DNA from: JACVRW01 sp963813495
Lineage (GTDB): Bacteria > Actinomycetota > Thermoleophilia > Solirubrobacterales > Thermoleophilaceae
Assembly: GCA_963813495.1 (NCBI GenBank)
Contig: CAWEZC010000003.1
Coordinates: forward strand, 186,001-250,000
Length of the DNA stretch: 64,000 bases
Direction of reading: 5' to 3'
The translations under genes and the position numbers were made by a program. The notes beneath the pieces were generated by a model. It was not told where the DNA came from, did no database searches, and saw nothing but the letters and a program-made list of their open reading frames with translations. This document shows, piece after piece, positions 42,390 through 50,888 of this stretch (positions are counted from its first letter, which is position 1; every line of letters begins with the position of its first letter).

Positions 42390-42794
42390 ATGACCGAGCC
42401 CGCCTCCGCGATCGTGCGCCGCCTACTCGAGCGCTATGACCGCGAGGGAGTGGAGGCTTTGCTCGAGCTGATCGCCGACGACGGCGTGTTCGTCGTGCCG
42501 CCCGAGGCCTCGATGGAGCCCGACGTCTACGAGGGCCACGACGGGGCCCGGCGCTACTTCGCGGCCTTCGACGGAGCGATCGACCAGGTGACAATCGAAC
42601 TCGAGAAGATCAGCGACGCCGCGCCGGACACCGCCCTCGCCGAGCTGACCCTGCGCGGCGTGGGTTCGGCCACGCGTATCCCCGTCGCCCAGACGACCCT
42701 GATGACGTTCAGGGTCCGAGGCGGATTGGTCGACCGCATCGTCGCTCATCCGGATCCCGAGTCTGCCCAGCGGGAGATCGCCACCGGCTCCTAG
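42390..42794 (+). CDS. SnoaL-like / NTF2-fold protein
   Basis: 134 residues with VRRLLERYDREGVEALLELIADD, EGHDGARRYFAAF and TTLMTFRVRGGLVDRIVAHPDPE, the SnoaL-like pattern and third such gene in the window. ATG 42390, divergent from the HIRAN gene by 38 bases. No catalytic assignment possible. It ends just before the copper-responsive palindrome. Confidence 0.8.
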   Translation: MTEPASAIVRRLLERYDREGVEALLELIADDGVFVVPPEASMEPDVYEGHDGARRYFAAFDGAIDQVTIELEKISDAAPDTALAELTLRGVGSATRIPVAQTTLMTFRVRGGLVDRIVAHPDPESAQREIATGS

Positions 42795-42805
42795 CGGCCT
42801 GTAGG

Positions 42806-42820
42806 TACCCCTAGGGGGTA
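42806..42820 (+). promoter_or_regulatory. CsoR-type copper operator-like palindrome
   Basis: TACCCCTAGGGGGTA, a G/C-tract palindrome like the sites of CsoR-family copper repressors, ending 29 bases before the copA GTG. A csoR gene is not adjacent. Function inferred from similarity to known TACCCC-GGGGTA operators and from the downstream gene. Confidence 0.65.
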
Positions 42821-42849
42821 TTTGGTAGGGTGCCTGAATCAGGCATCAC

Positions 42850-45072
42850 GTGGAGCTGCCCATCACCGGCATGACCTGCGCATCGTGCGCGAGCCGCATC
42901 GAGCGCAGCCTCAACGAGGTGGACGGAGTCAACGCCTCGGTCAACTACGCGACCGAGAGGGCGAGCGTCGCCTTCGCTCCCGGCGCCGTCGCTCCCGAGC
43001 AGTTGCTCGACGCCGTCGCGGCGGCCGGCTACCGCGCTGTCCTGCCCTCCGACGCGACCTCCGTGACCGACTGGAGGCGGCGAGAGGACGAGACCGACGC
43101 GCTTCGCCACAGGCTTGCCATCAGCGCGGCACTTACGCTGCCGGTGCTGGTGCTGTCGGCAATCCCGGCGCTGCAGTTCGACAACTGGCAATGGCTCGCC
43201 CTCACGCTCTCCGCCCCCGTGGTCGTCTGGGGCGCCTGGCCGTTCCATCGAGCTGCGTGGGAGAGCCTGAAGCACGCCACCGCCACGATGGACACGCTGA
43301 TCTCGCTGGGCATGCTGGCCGCCTTCGGCTGGTCGCTGTATGCGCTGTTCGCGGGAGGCGCGGGCGAGCCGGGTATGAGGATGGGCTTCGAGCTGATCCC
43401 CGACGCGGCGGGAGGCACGGACAAGATCTACCTGGAGGTGGCTGCGGCGCTGACCGTCTTCCTGCTGGCGGGCCGCTACCTCGAGTCCCGGGCCAAGCGA
43501 CGTGCCGGCGCCGCACTGAACGCTCTACTCGAGCGCGGCGCGAAGGAAGTCGCGATGCTCGACGCGGACGGCGTCGAGCATCGCGTGGCAGTCGAGCGCC
43601 TGCAAGCGGGCGATCGCTTCGTCGTCCGTCCGGGCGAGAAGGTGGCCACCGACGGAGTCGTCGAGACGGGTGCGGGGGCGGTGGACGAGTCATTCCTGAC
43701 CGGTGAGTCCGTGCCGGTAGAGAAGCAGCCCGGCGACCAGGTGGCCGGGGCCAGCATCAACGAGGGCGGGCGACTTGTGGTGCGCGCGAGCCGGGTGGGC
43801 GCCGACACCGCCCTGGCACAGGTCGCGCGACTGGTCAGCCAGGCGCAGTCCGGCAAGGCGCCCGCACAGCGGCTGGCGGATCGGGTGTCGAGCGTGTTCG
43901 TGCCCGTCGTGATCGGGCTATCCATGGCCACCCTGGGCTTCTGGATCGCGAGCGGCGAGGAGCTGACTTTCGCCCTTACCGCGTCGGTGGCCGTGCTGAT
44001 CATCGCCTGTCCCTGTGCGCTCGGCCTCGCCACGCCCACCGCCCTGCTCGTGGGCACGGGACGAGGCGCTCAGCTCGGCGTGCTGATCAAGGGTCCCGAG
44101 ATCCTGGAGTCCACTCGTAAGGTCGACACCGTCGTCCTCGACAAGACCGGCACGGTCACCACAGGACGGATGAGCGTGGTCGCGATCACCACCGCCGAGG
44201 GCGAGGATCGCTCCCGCCTCCTGCGCCTGACGGGAGCAGTGGAAGACGCCTCCGAGCATCCCATCGCCCGGGCGATCTCCCGAGCGGCGCGAGACGAGCT
44301 GGGCCAACTGCCCCCCGTAACCCGCTTCGCCAGCCGCGGGGGGCTCGGGGTGAGCGGCGAGGTCGACGGGCACGATGTCCGGGTGGGGCGGCTCGCACAC
44401 CTCGCCGGCCCCGGATCCGGTGTGGCACTTCCCGGCGAACTGGCGGAGGCAAGACGGGAGGCAGACGGCTTGGGGTTCACCGCGATTCTCGCGGCATGGG
44501 ACGGCCGTGTGCGCGGCCTCATCGCCGTGGCCGACACCGTCAAGCCGACGTCCGCCGAGGCCGTGAGCTCGCTGGAGAAGCTCGGGCTCTGGCCGGTGCT
44601 GCTCACCGGTGACTGCCAGGCCACCGCGCGCGCGGTCGCCGCCGAGGTGGGGATCGAGGAAGTGGTGGCCGAGGTGCTGCCCGCGGACAAGGCCGCCGTG
44701 GTCCGCCGTCTTCAGGCCGAAGGCCGGGTGGTGGCGATGGTGGGCGACGGCGTCAACGACGCGCCCGCGCTGGCCCAGGCCGACCTGGGCCTCGCGCTCG
44801 GTACCGGCACAGACGTGGCTTTGGAAGCTTCCGACCTCACCCTCGTATCCGGCGACCTGCGTGGCGCCGCCGACGCCATACGTCTGTCGCGGGCGACGCT
44901 GCGCATCATCCGGCAGAATCTCGCCTGGGCCTTCGGGTACAACCTGGCGGCTCTGCCCCTCGCGGCGGCCGGCTTGCTGAACCCGCTCGTGGCGGGGCTC
45001 GCCATGGCCCTGTCCAGCGTCTCGGTGGTGGGCAACTCGCTGCGGCTGCGGCATTTCCGCCGGCCGGCGTAA
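42850..45072 (+). CDS. copA: Copper-translocating P1B-type ATPase
   Basis: 740 residues from GTG 42850. One N-terminal heavy-metal domain with ITGMTCASCASRIERSL (CxxC at about residues 10-13). Eight membrane helices are expected, and the ion site motif CPC lies in IACPCALGLATPT near residue 385. Other motifs are the actuator LTGESVP, phosphorylation DKTGTVT near 430, SEHPIA, and MVGDGVNDAPALAQADLG near 635. The CPC motif and single HMA domain indicate Cu(I) export from the cytosol. A CsoR-like palindrome immediately upstream predicts copper induction. Confidence 0.94.
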   Translation: MELPITGMTCASCASRIERSLNEVDGVNASVNYATERASVAFAPGAVAPEQLLDAVAAAGYRAVLPSDATSVTDWRRREDETDALRHRLAISAALTLPVLVLSAIPALQFDNWQWLALTLSAPVVVWGAWPFHRAAWESLKHATATMDTLISLGMLAAFGWSLYALFAGGAGEPGMRMGFELIPDAAGGTDKIYLEVAAALTVFLLAGRYLESRAKRRAGAALNALLERGAKEVAMLDADGVEHRVAVERLQAGDRFVVRPGEKVATDGVVETGAGAVDESFLTGESVPVEKQPGDQVAGASINEGGRLVVRASRVGADTALAQVARLVSQAQSGKAPAQRLADRVSSVFVPVVIGLSMATLGFWIASGEELTFALTASVAVLIIACPCALGLATPTALLVGTGRGAQLGVLIKGPEILESTRKVDTVVLDKTGTVTTGRMSVVAITTAEGEDRSRLLRLTGAVEDASEHPIARAISRAARDELGQLPPVTRFASRGGLGVSGEVDGHDVRVGRLAHLAGPGSGVALPGELAEARREADGLGFTAILAAWDGRVRGLIAVADTVKPTSAEAVSSLEKLGLWPVLLTGDCQATARAVAAEVGIEEVVAEVLPADKAAVVRRLQAEGRVVAMVGDGVNDAPALAQADLGLALGTGTDVALEASDLTLVSGDLRGAADAIRLSRATLRIIRQNLAWAFGYNLAALPLAAAGLLNPLVAGLAMALSSVSVVGNSLRLRHFRRPA

Positions 45073-45168
45073 GGCCTCGTCCGGCTGAACTCGCTGCAAA
45101 TGCCCGATGTCGAAGGGGCATCTCAGCCCGAGAATGCGGTGTGCATTCGGACTGAGGGAGCGGCGCAC

Positions 45169-45630
45169 ATGGAAACCGGCAACCTGTTGATCGACGCGCA
45201 GACAGCATTCGCCCGCGCCCGGCGGCGCAGGCGAGCCGCGCAACTGCTCGGCTGGGTGTTGAGGAGGCCGCAGGCCGGCCGCCGGCTTCGGGTACTGGAC
45301 CAGGAGCTTGGCGGCCAGCCGCCGGCTGGCCGCCGCCGCCTGGGCTTGGCCGCGATCCCACTGGCCTCGATCGTCGGGACCGCCGAGTGCGCGAAGTCGC
45401 GGTCCTTCGATCGCTGCTTTCGTCCCCCCGGCCTCAGCCGGCGGCGCTGGGAGCTGATGTGGATGGCGGGACGCCGCGGCGCCCCGCTGCCTCCGATCTC
45501 CGTCTACCGGCTGGGCGAATGCCATTTCGTGGACGACGGCCACCATCGCGTCTCGGTCGCCCACTCGCTGGGCATGGCCTCCATCGACGCCGAGGTCACC
45601 GAGATCGGCAGGTCCAGCGCGCTCTGGTAG
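45169..45630 (+). CDS. ParB-like nuclease-domain protein
   Basis: 153 residues. ATG 45169 is chosen because GAGGGAG lies nine bases upstream; ATG 45100 would add 23 residues. The C-terminal segment PPISVYRLGECHFVDDGHHR then VSVAHSLGMASIDAEVTEI matches the ParB/sulfiredoxin-like motif (GHHR in place of G-x-HR), found in stand-alone regulators as well as partition proteins. The N-terminus is Arg-rich (FARARRRRRAAQLLG). No parA, so a chromosome partition role is unlikely. Lies 96 bases after copA. Confidence 0.72.
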   Translation: METGNLLIDAQTAFARARRRRRAAQLLGWVLRRPQAGRRLRVLDQELGGQPPAGRRRLGLAAIPLASIVGTAECAKSRSFDRCFRPPGLSRRRWELMWMAGRRGAPLPPISVYRLGECHFVDDGHHRVSVAHSLGMASIDAEVTEIGRSSALW

Positions 45631-45685
45631 CTTGGCCGCGGACTCCGTCGGACAACACAAACTGGCCACGATCCAGGAGTAAGCC

Positions 45686-46537
45686 ATGTGCTTGCCGGGC
45701 ACCGTCGAGACGGTTCGTGAAGGCATCGAGGCGGAGCGTGCGTCCGCCCCTCGGAAAGGGCTTACACGGCGGGCGACCCTCGCCGGAGCCGGAGCCGCCA
45801 CGCTCGGTGCGCTGCTGCCCGGGGGCGCGGGCGCACATCCACGGCCGGGCGAGTCAAGGCGCTACCAGGACCTGACCCATGTCTTCACCGCCGGCTTTCC
45901 CGTGTACGCCGGCAATCCGCCCGAGCGGAGCACCCTGACCACGGTCGCGCGCGACGGCTTCTACAAGCAGCGGTGGACCTTCGACGAGCACTCCGGCACC
46001 CACATGGACGCTCCCGGGCACTTCATCGCGGGCGGCCGTCTCACCCCCGAGCTCAAGCCGGAGGAGCTGTTCGCACCGGCCGCGGTGGTGGACATCTCGC
46101 GCCGCGCGGCGAGCGACCCGGATGCCGAGGTCGAGGTCAGGGACCTGCGCCGCTATGAATGGCGCTACGGGCGCATCAACCGTGGTGCGATCGTCTTCGC
46201 GTACTCGGGCTGGGAGGAGCGGCTGCCGGATCCGGTCGCGTTCAAGAACGCCGACGCCGGCGGCACCTATCACTTCCCCGGTTTCGGGCTCGAGGCGCTG
46301 GAGTGGCTCCTCGACCGCCGCGATATCAGGGGAATCGGAGTCGACACGCTGAGCCTCGATCCCGGCAACTCGACCACATTCGCGACCCACACGACGTTGC
46401 TCGCCGCCGATCGCTACGGCCTCGAGAACGTCGCCAACCTGAGCCGCATCCCAGCCCGCGGCGCCCAGGTGATCGTGGGCGTGGTGCCCTGGGAGGAGGG
46501 CTCGGGCGGTCCCTGCCGGGTGCTGGCGACGTACTAG
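45686..46537 (+). CDS. Tat-exported cyclase family protein (kynurenine formamidase-like)
   Basis: 283 residues. The N-terminus carries a twin-arginine signal (KGLTRRATLAGAGAATLGAL). The metal motif HSGTHMDAPGHFIAGG at about residues 105-120 is diagnostic of the cyclase/KynB metal-dependent hydrolase family, followed by GVDTLSLDPGN and FATHTTLLA. The family includes arylformamidases and isatin hydrolases, so the substrate is open. Convergent overlap of four bases with the next gene. Confidence 0.88.
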   Translation: MCLPGTVETVREGIEAERASAPRKGLTRRATLAGAGAATLGALLPGGAGAHPRPGESRRYQDLTHVFTAGFPVYAGNPPERSTLTTVARDGFYKQRWTFDEHSGTHMDAPGHFIAGGRLTPELKPEELFAPAAVVDISRRAASDPDAEVEVRDLRRYEWRYGRINRGAIVFAYSGWEERLPDPVAFKNADAGGTYHFPGFGLEALEWLLDRRDIRGIGVDTLSLDPGNSTTFATHTTLLAADRYGLENVANLSRIPARGAQVIVGVVPWEEGSGGPCRVLATY

Positions 46538-47106
46538 TCGCCAGCCGCTCCGACGAACAGCGTGAAGGCCGTCACTCGGCCCCCGGCCACGCGCACGCCG
46601 AGCACCGAGTACGGCTGCGGGCGGCCGAAGGGCAGGACACCCGCAACCAGGCGAAACCCACGCGCGGTCTGCAGCGCGTTCGGATAGAGCCGCCTGAGCT
46701 TCGCGGTGCCGTCACCGAGTCGCAGGCCCTTGGGCGTGCGCCAGGGCCGATCGCCGCTCACCACCGCCTTCTGGGCACGGCCGCCGCCTCCGTCGCACGA
46801 GTCGACGCCGCCGAAGTTCTGGAACGTGATCCGCGCGCCGAGCCCGGCCCAGCGCACGCGGCAGATCTCGCCGCCGCCTACGCGCGCCGTGGGTGCCCCG
46901 TAGGCGCGGACGGCGGCGCGGAGCAGCGGACTGCGAGCAGGCTTGAAGTCACCGATCGCCCGGACCTCGCCGAGACCCGACGGGCTGCCGGTCGCCCGGA
47001 TCACGAACGAGCGGGCGTCCGCCGGCGCCGCGGCCACCGCCAGAGCTCCCGCCACGACTGCCAGGACGACCATGGGGCGCGCGGGTCTGCCGAATGAGGT
47101 GGGCAC
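46534..47106 (-). CDS. Exported protein of unknown function
   Basis: 190 residues. Signal peptide MPTSFGRPARPMVVLAVVAG then ALAVAAAPADA. The mature part has FVIRATGSPSGLGEVRAIGD, two Cys (GEICRVRW and VDSCDGGGG) likely in a disulfide, and GLRLGDGTAKLRRLYPNA, a pattern seen in small actinobacterial secreted proteins of unknown role. Leftward, alone; converges on the cyclase gene. Confidence 0.72.
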   Translation of the reverse strand: MPTSFGRPARPMVVLAVVAGALAVAAAPADARSFVIRATGSPSGLGEVRAIGDFKPARSPLLRAAVRAYGAPTARVGGGEICRVRWAGLGARITFQNFGGVDSCDGGGGRAQKAVVSGDRPWRTPKGLRLGDGTAKLRRLYPNALQTARGFRLVAGVLPFGRPQPYSVLGVRVAGGRVTAFTLFVGAAGD

Positions 47107-47311
47107 GCGAGGACGCTAACCGATCGCGACGGCAACCGAGACAACAGCGGAGATCAGTTGCTGGCCAAGCAGGCGTTGGGATTCAGCGCACCGACCGCGC
47201 CCGCGCCGAACCCCCGGGCGAGCAGCACCAGGATCGAAGCAAGCGGAGGACTTGGCCAATCACGGGCGCCGCCGCCACTGTCCCTTCGTCCGAGGCCCGG
47301 GCGCGGCGGGG

Positions 47312-48778
47312 CTAGACGCCGCGCTCGACCGCGATGCGCTGGTCGTCCGCGGCCTGTGTGAAGGCGGCGTAATCGGCGTCGTTCTGGTCGGCGTAAGTGA
47401 CGGCGAAGCGTTCGAGTGCGCGGTCGAAGGTGTCGTCCTCGCCGAGGTAGCCGGTGATCTTCGCGGCATCGCCGCAGCGCGCATGCGCGCGGGCGAGCGT
47501 GGCGCCGCAGATCTGTCCGTAGCGGGCCAGGCGCTCCGGCGGCATCGTCTCGATCGCAACCGAGCCCTTCATGTCGCGCAGCTGGCGGACATAGAACTCG
47601 CGGCGCGCCTCGCCGCTGCCGGCGACCCATCCGAGGAACGCGTCGCTTGCCGCCTGCATCAGGCGCTGGCCCCGCACCACGCGCTCGCCCTGGTGCTCGT
47701 ACTCGCTAGCGCCCGCATAGGGCGCGAGCACCGACGCGCTCGCCTCCTTGACCTGTAGGAACAGCGGGTCGTCGTCACGGTCGCCCATCAGCAGGACCAT
47801 GAAGGCCTCTGTGCCCACCGAGCCGACGCCCACGACCTTGCGCGCGAAGTCCACGTAGTGGTAGTGGTCGAGCACGACGCGCCGGTCCGGGGCCAGCGAG
47901 CGCGCATAGTCGATCACTCCCTGGCGGACGAGCCGCTCGGCGTCCTCCTGCATGAGCTCGGGCGGGCGCACGATCACCGGGGGCTGCTGTTTGATTCGGT
48001 ACCCGCCTCGCGTCCGCTCGGCGAACTTCGACAACGAGCCCAGGCTCGTCCGCTTCCGCGCCTTGGCGAGGCCCTTCTGAGCGGCCTTGATGGTGGCCTT
48101 CTTCTCTTTGCGCGCGAGCTCCTCCAGCAATGTCTCGGCGTCGATCCGCGTGTACCAGACATCGAGGAACCGCATCGCCATCGCCGTCGCCATCGCCGTC
48201 CTGTAGGCCGCGGCCGTCGCCCGTGCGGCCGCGCGCTGCTCCTTGGGCCGGTGGCCGTTGTCGCGGGCGGCGACCACGAAGCTCGCCACCAATCGCTTCA
48301 CATCCCACTCGAACGGCGCCGGAAGCGTCTCGTCGAAGTCGTTGAGATCGAAAACCAGGCGCCGGTCCGGCGCCGCGAATACCCCGAAGTTCGACAGGTG
48401 CGCATCCCCGCAGCACTGCACGCGCAACCCCGTCGTCGGCATGCGCGACAGGTCACCCGCCATGATCGCGGCTCCGCCCCGATAGAACGTGAACGGCGAG
48501 ACGATCATCCGGCCGTGCCGGATCGGCACCAGATCGGGCACCCGCATCGCGTCCTGCTCCTCCAGCACGCCCACCGGGTCCGGACGATCGCCGAGCGCCG
48601 CCCACTCGCAGTGAGCCTCCACCGGCACTACTTCGCGCTCGGCGCGCCCCTCGGCCAGGCGCTCCTCACTCGCCTTCGGCAGGTCGAGCACACCGCGCGC
48701 ACGCTTCCCGACCTTACCCGCCTGCTTCGGCCTGTCGCGCTTCTCGCGCTTCTGGGACTTCGCCGCTGCTTTTGCCAT
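47312..48778 (-). CDS. DUF2252 family protein
   Basis: 488 residues. A very basic N-terminus (MAKAAAKSQKREKRDRPKQ) precedes the DUF2252 core: SPFTFYRGGAAIMAGDLS, VQCCGDAHLSNFGVFAAPDR, VFDLNDFDETLPAPFEWD, KRLVASFVVAARDNG, and near the end QVKEASASVLAPYAG and RVVRGQRLMQAASDAFLG. The GDAHLxNFG and DFDE motifs look like a distant kinase-fold active site, but the function of the family is not established. About 205 bases of sequence without a recognisable gene follow downstream. Confidence 0.93.
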   Translation of the reverse strand: MAKAAAKSQKREKRDRPKQAGKVGKRARGVLDLPKASEERLAEGRAEREVVPVEAHCEWAALGDRPDPVGVLEEQDAMRVPDLVPIRHGRMIVSPFTFYRGGAAIMAGDLSRMPTTGLRVQCCGDAHLSNFGVFAAPDRRLVFDLNDFDETLPAPFEWDVKRLVASFVVAARDNGHRPKEQRAAARATAAAYRTAMATAMAMRFLDVWYTRIDAETLLEELARKEKKATIKAAQKGLAKARKRTSLGSLSKFAERTRGGYRIKQQPPVIVRPPELMQEDAERLVRQGVIDYARSLAPDRRVVLDHYHYVDFARKVVGVGSVGTEAFMVLLMGDRDDDPLFLQVKEASASVLAPYAGASEYEHQGERVVRGQRLMQAASDAFLGWVAGSGEARREFYVRQLRDMKGSVAIETMPPERLARYGQICGATLARAHARCGDAAKITGYLGEDDTFDRALERFAVTYADQNDADYAAFTQAADDQRIAVERGV

Positions 48779-49121
48779 CGAGCGACCCTACCCGCTGGCC
48801 GTCGTGGTCACCCGACACGCGCGCGCGGCGGCTGCCCGCTCACACTCGCTCAGCAGGCGTCTCGTGGACGTCGGCGCGGAGGACCGCAACCCGGCGAATG
48901 CGGCACTGGGGCACGCCGGAGACGCCGAGCGGTGTTGCTCGCTCCGCCTTGCCTCTAGGACACTTGCGTCATCGCGGGGTTCCTTGGATTCAGACTTTTC
49001 GCTTGCGGCGGGCATCGAGTGCGCGGGTTTGGTGGATCTCTGGGCGACGCTCCGCTGCGGCAATGAGTCGCAACGATCAGTCCATCGACGGCCGGTGCCG
49101 CCGCTCCGCGAGCCGCGTGCG
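48779..49121. other. Intergenic region, no gene recognised
   Basis: 343 bases between the divergent DUF2252 and GAP-family genes. The frame upstream of the GAP protein is open through most of it but encodes Arg/Ser-rich sequence without homology. It should contain both promoters; no clear operator or hairpin seen. Confidence 0.5.
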
Positions 49122-49799
49122 ATGAATCTCGAGGCGCTGGTCCTGGGGTTGTTCAGCGGCCTACGGCCGGGGACGAGCCTAGCGGCGGTCCTGGTGTTGC
49201 TCGAAAGGCCCACGTCACAGCGGCTACTGCTCTTGTTCACCGCCGCCGGCTTTGCCTCGAGCTGGGCGATCGGGCTGGTAGTGGTCGGGGTCTTCCACGG
49301 TGCCAACGTGGCTGTCGGGGGGTCGACGTTCACGGCCGTGCTCGACGTCGCCTTCGGTGCGGCGGCGCTCGGGTTCGCGGCCGGTCTGCAACGGGGCTGG
49401 GTTCAACCCAGGCGTCGGCGCAGCTCGAGCCCGTCGGCAACAGCCGCGGGCTCGCGCTTCGCCCGAAACCTGCAAAACCCCTCCGCCCGCAACGTCGTCG
49501 CCGCCGGGATAGGCACGCATCTACCCGGGCTCATCTACCTGGCGGCGCTCAACGCGATCGCCTCCGAACGGCCTGCTCCCGTGGACGCCGGCCTGCAGGT
49601 CGCGATCTACGACGCCCTCTGGTTCCTGATCCCCCTCGCGTCGCTCGTGCTGGGGATAGTGCGCCCCGGTGCGGCCCGCGCTTATCTCGACGCGGCGACC
49701 GCCTGGGTCCGTCGCCACGAGCACGCCGTCCTCGTGTCGGGCTCGGTCATCCTCGGCGGCTACCTCGTCGTCAAGGGGACGACGCGCCTGCTCACCTGA
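49122..49799 (+). CDS. GAP-family (Sap/sulfolipid-addressing-like) membrane protein
   Basis: 225 residues, ATG 49122 (MNLEALVLGLFSGLRPGTS). About six membrane helices in two halves of three, with SGLRPGTSLAAVLVLL at the front, FARNLQNPSARNVVAAGIGT in the middle loop and YDALWFLIPLASLVLGIV later. The duplicated layout resembles LysE-like exporters and the actinobacterial GAP/SfLAP family. Likely exporter or lipid/solute transport role; substrate unknown. Confidence 0.75.
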   Translation: MNLEALVLGLFSGLRPGTSLAAVLVLLERPTSQRLLLLFTAAGFASSWAIGLVVVGVFHGANVAVGGSTFTAVLDVAFGAAALGFAAGLQRGWVQPRRRRSSSPSATAAGSRFARNLQNPSARNVVAAGIGTHLPGLIYLAALNAIASERPAPVDAGLQVAIYDALWFLIPLASLVLGIVRPGAARAYLDAATAWVRRHEHAVLVSGSVILGGYLVVKGTTRLLT

Positions 49800-49961
49800 A
49801 ACGGCCGCTACTGCGCGACCTGTCGCCGAGGCCCCTCTCATACATAGGCGACAGCGGGCCTATCGCCCGGCGGTGCTTGCGCCTTGGACGAGCTCGGAGA
49901 GCACTGACCAATGACGCGCAGACGCCTGCTTCGTTGTAGGTGCCCACCAAAAGTGAGCATA

Positions 49962-50190
49962 CGTTCCCCGGAAGCGAGCGAAATCTGACGGCCATGCCCA
50001 ACCGGATGAGCACCGAATGCCCGAATAAGTCGAGCAATTCGTGGAACGTACCTATGAGCCAGGGTGGATTCACAGGCCGACGCGCTTCGATAGGTGCCGT
50101 TGCGCCGGAGTTTCAGATCGAGGAGCGTCGCCGCAGCCGCTGACTTTGTCGAGAGGTACGCGCGCCGAGCTGCCCTCCTCCTCTTCGTCC
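49962..50190. repeat. Direct repeat X, left copy flanking the duplicated LuxR locus
   Basis: Shares with 59453-59649 the succession gttccccgg, gcgaaatctgacggccatgcc, gagcaccgaatgcccgaata, gggtggattcacaggccgac, gagtttcagatcgaggagcg and gagctgccctcctcct in the same order and orientation. Scattered substitutions separate the copies, and this copy has about 30 extra bases (around 50129-50159). Same orientation on both sides of a ~9.3-kb interval. Confidence 0.8.
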
Positions 50191-50372
50191 GCATCGAGAG
50201 CGAGCGGCACGTCAGCGAAGACGCCTCCTTCCAACTCGAAGGCAGCACTCTCCGAAACGTCTGCTCGATTGGGTCGGTAGGCCCCTCAGCCCCAGCGAGA
50301 GTTGACGCGCCTTGACCACAACCTGTGGGCCGTGGGTTGCTTCAGGTCAGGTGGGTACGGCTTTGTGGAGCA

Positions 50373-50401
50373 GCGCTGCGTTCCCTCGCGCTCAGCGCGG
50401 C
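50373..50401. repeat. 29-base hairpin repeat, unit 1
   Basis: Begins gcgctgcgttccctcgcgc and ends cagcgcggc; differs from unit 2 at one base. The ends are near-complementary (one mismatch in the 8-base arms), so it can fold into a hairpin. Confidence 0.65.
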
Positions 50402-50426
50402 AGGCAGCCACGACCTTGTACGGAGG

Positions 50427-50455
50427 GCGCTGCGTTCCCTCGCGCGCAGCGCGGC
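50427..50455. repeat. 29-base hairpin repeat, unit 2
   Basis: Same 29-base element 54 bases downstream of unit 1. Here the 8-base arms gcgctgcg and cgcagcgc are perfectly complementary, suggesting a mobile REP-like or structured element. Only two units, so not a CRISPR array. Confidence 0.65.
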
Positions 50456-50888
50456 GAGGCATCCTCGACGCTCGTCCGGCGAATCCCGGGGTCGGGGACC
50501 CGCGCGAGCGCCCTGCACGATGCGGTGGCGGTCGTACGGTTGCATGAGATTGCCCGCGAAAGCGGCCCGAAACATGGCGACGGCTAATACCCCATGGTAG
50601 GCGTGTTGCATCTTCCGGCGGCCCGAACAGTGCATTCATCGCGGTGAACACAACCTTGACCCAGGGGAAAGGCGACGCTGACCGGGCGGCCGATCGTCTC
50701 TAGTGGCGCAGCTTGGACCCGGCTGGGAGCCGCAAGGGGCGATCAAACTACTGCGGCGCCTGCGGCCATGCCTCAACTTGGCCCTCCTCATGGCAGTGGC
50801 GGTCGCCCCGTCGCTGAGGGACTGATCCTTGTCGGCTTGCACTCGGAGGAGGTGAGCTGAAGTCCGACCCCATGGCACCGAGTCGGAC

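Larger units (their letters stand above)
49800..50888. other. 1.1-kb region without recognisable gene, repeat-rich
   Basis: Short open frames exist but none looks like a protein. The region contains direct repeat X (49962-50190), whose partner lies at 59453-59649, and two 29-base hairpin-forming repeats (50373-50401, 50427-50455). The final ~200 bases should carry the promoter of the large LuxR gene. It looks like decayed or recombined accessory DNA. Confidence 0.55.

Noticed and set aside
49838..50248. Protein gene on the minus strand through repeat X
   Set aside because: The frame is not conserved in X', where indels change it; no family resemblance.
50373..50455. CRISPR array
   Set aside because: Only two repeat units, one spacer-like gap and no cas genes.
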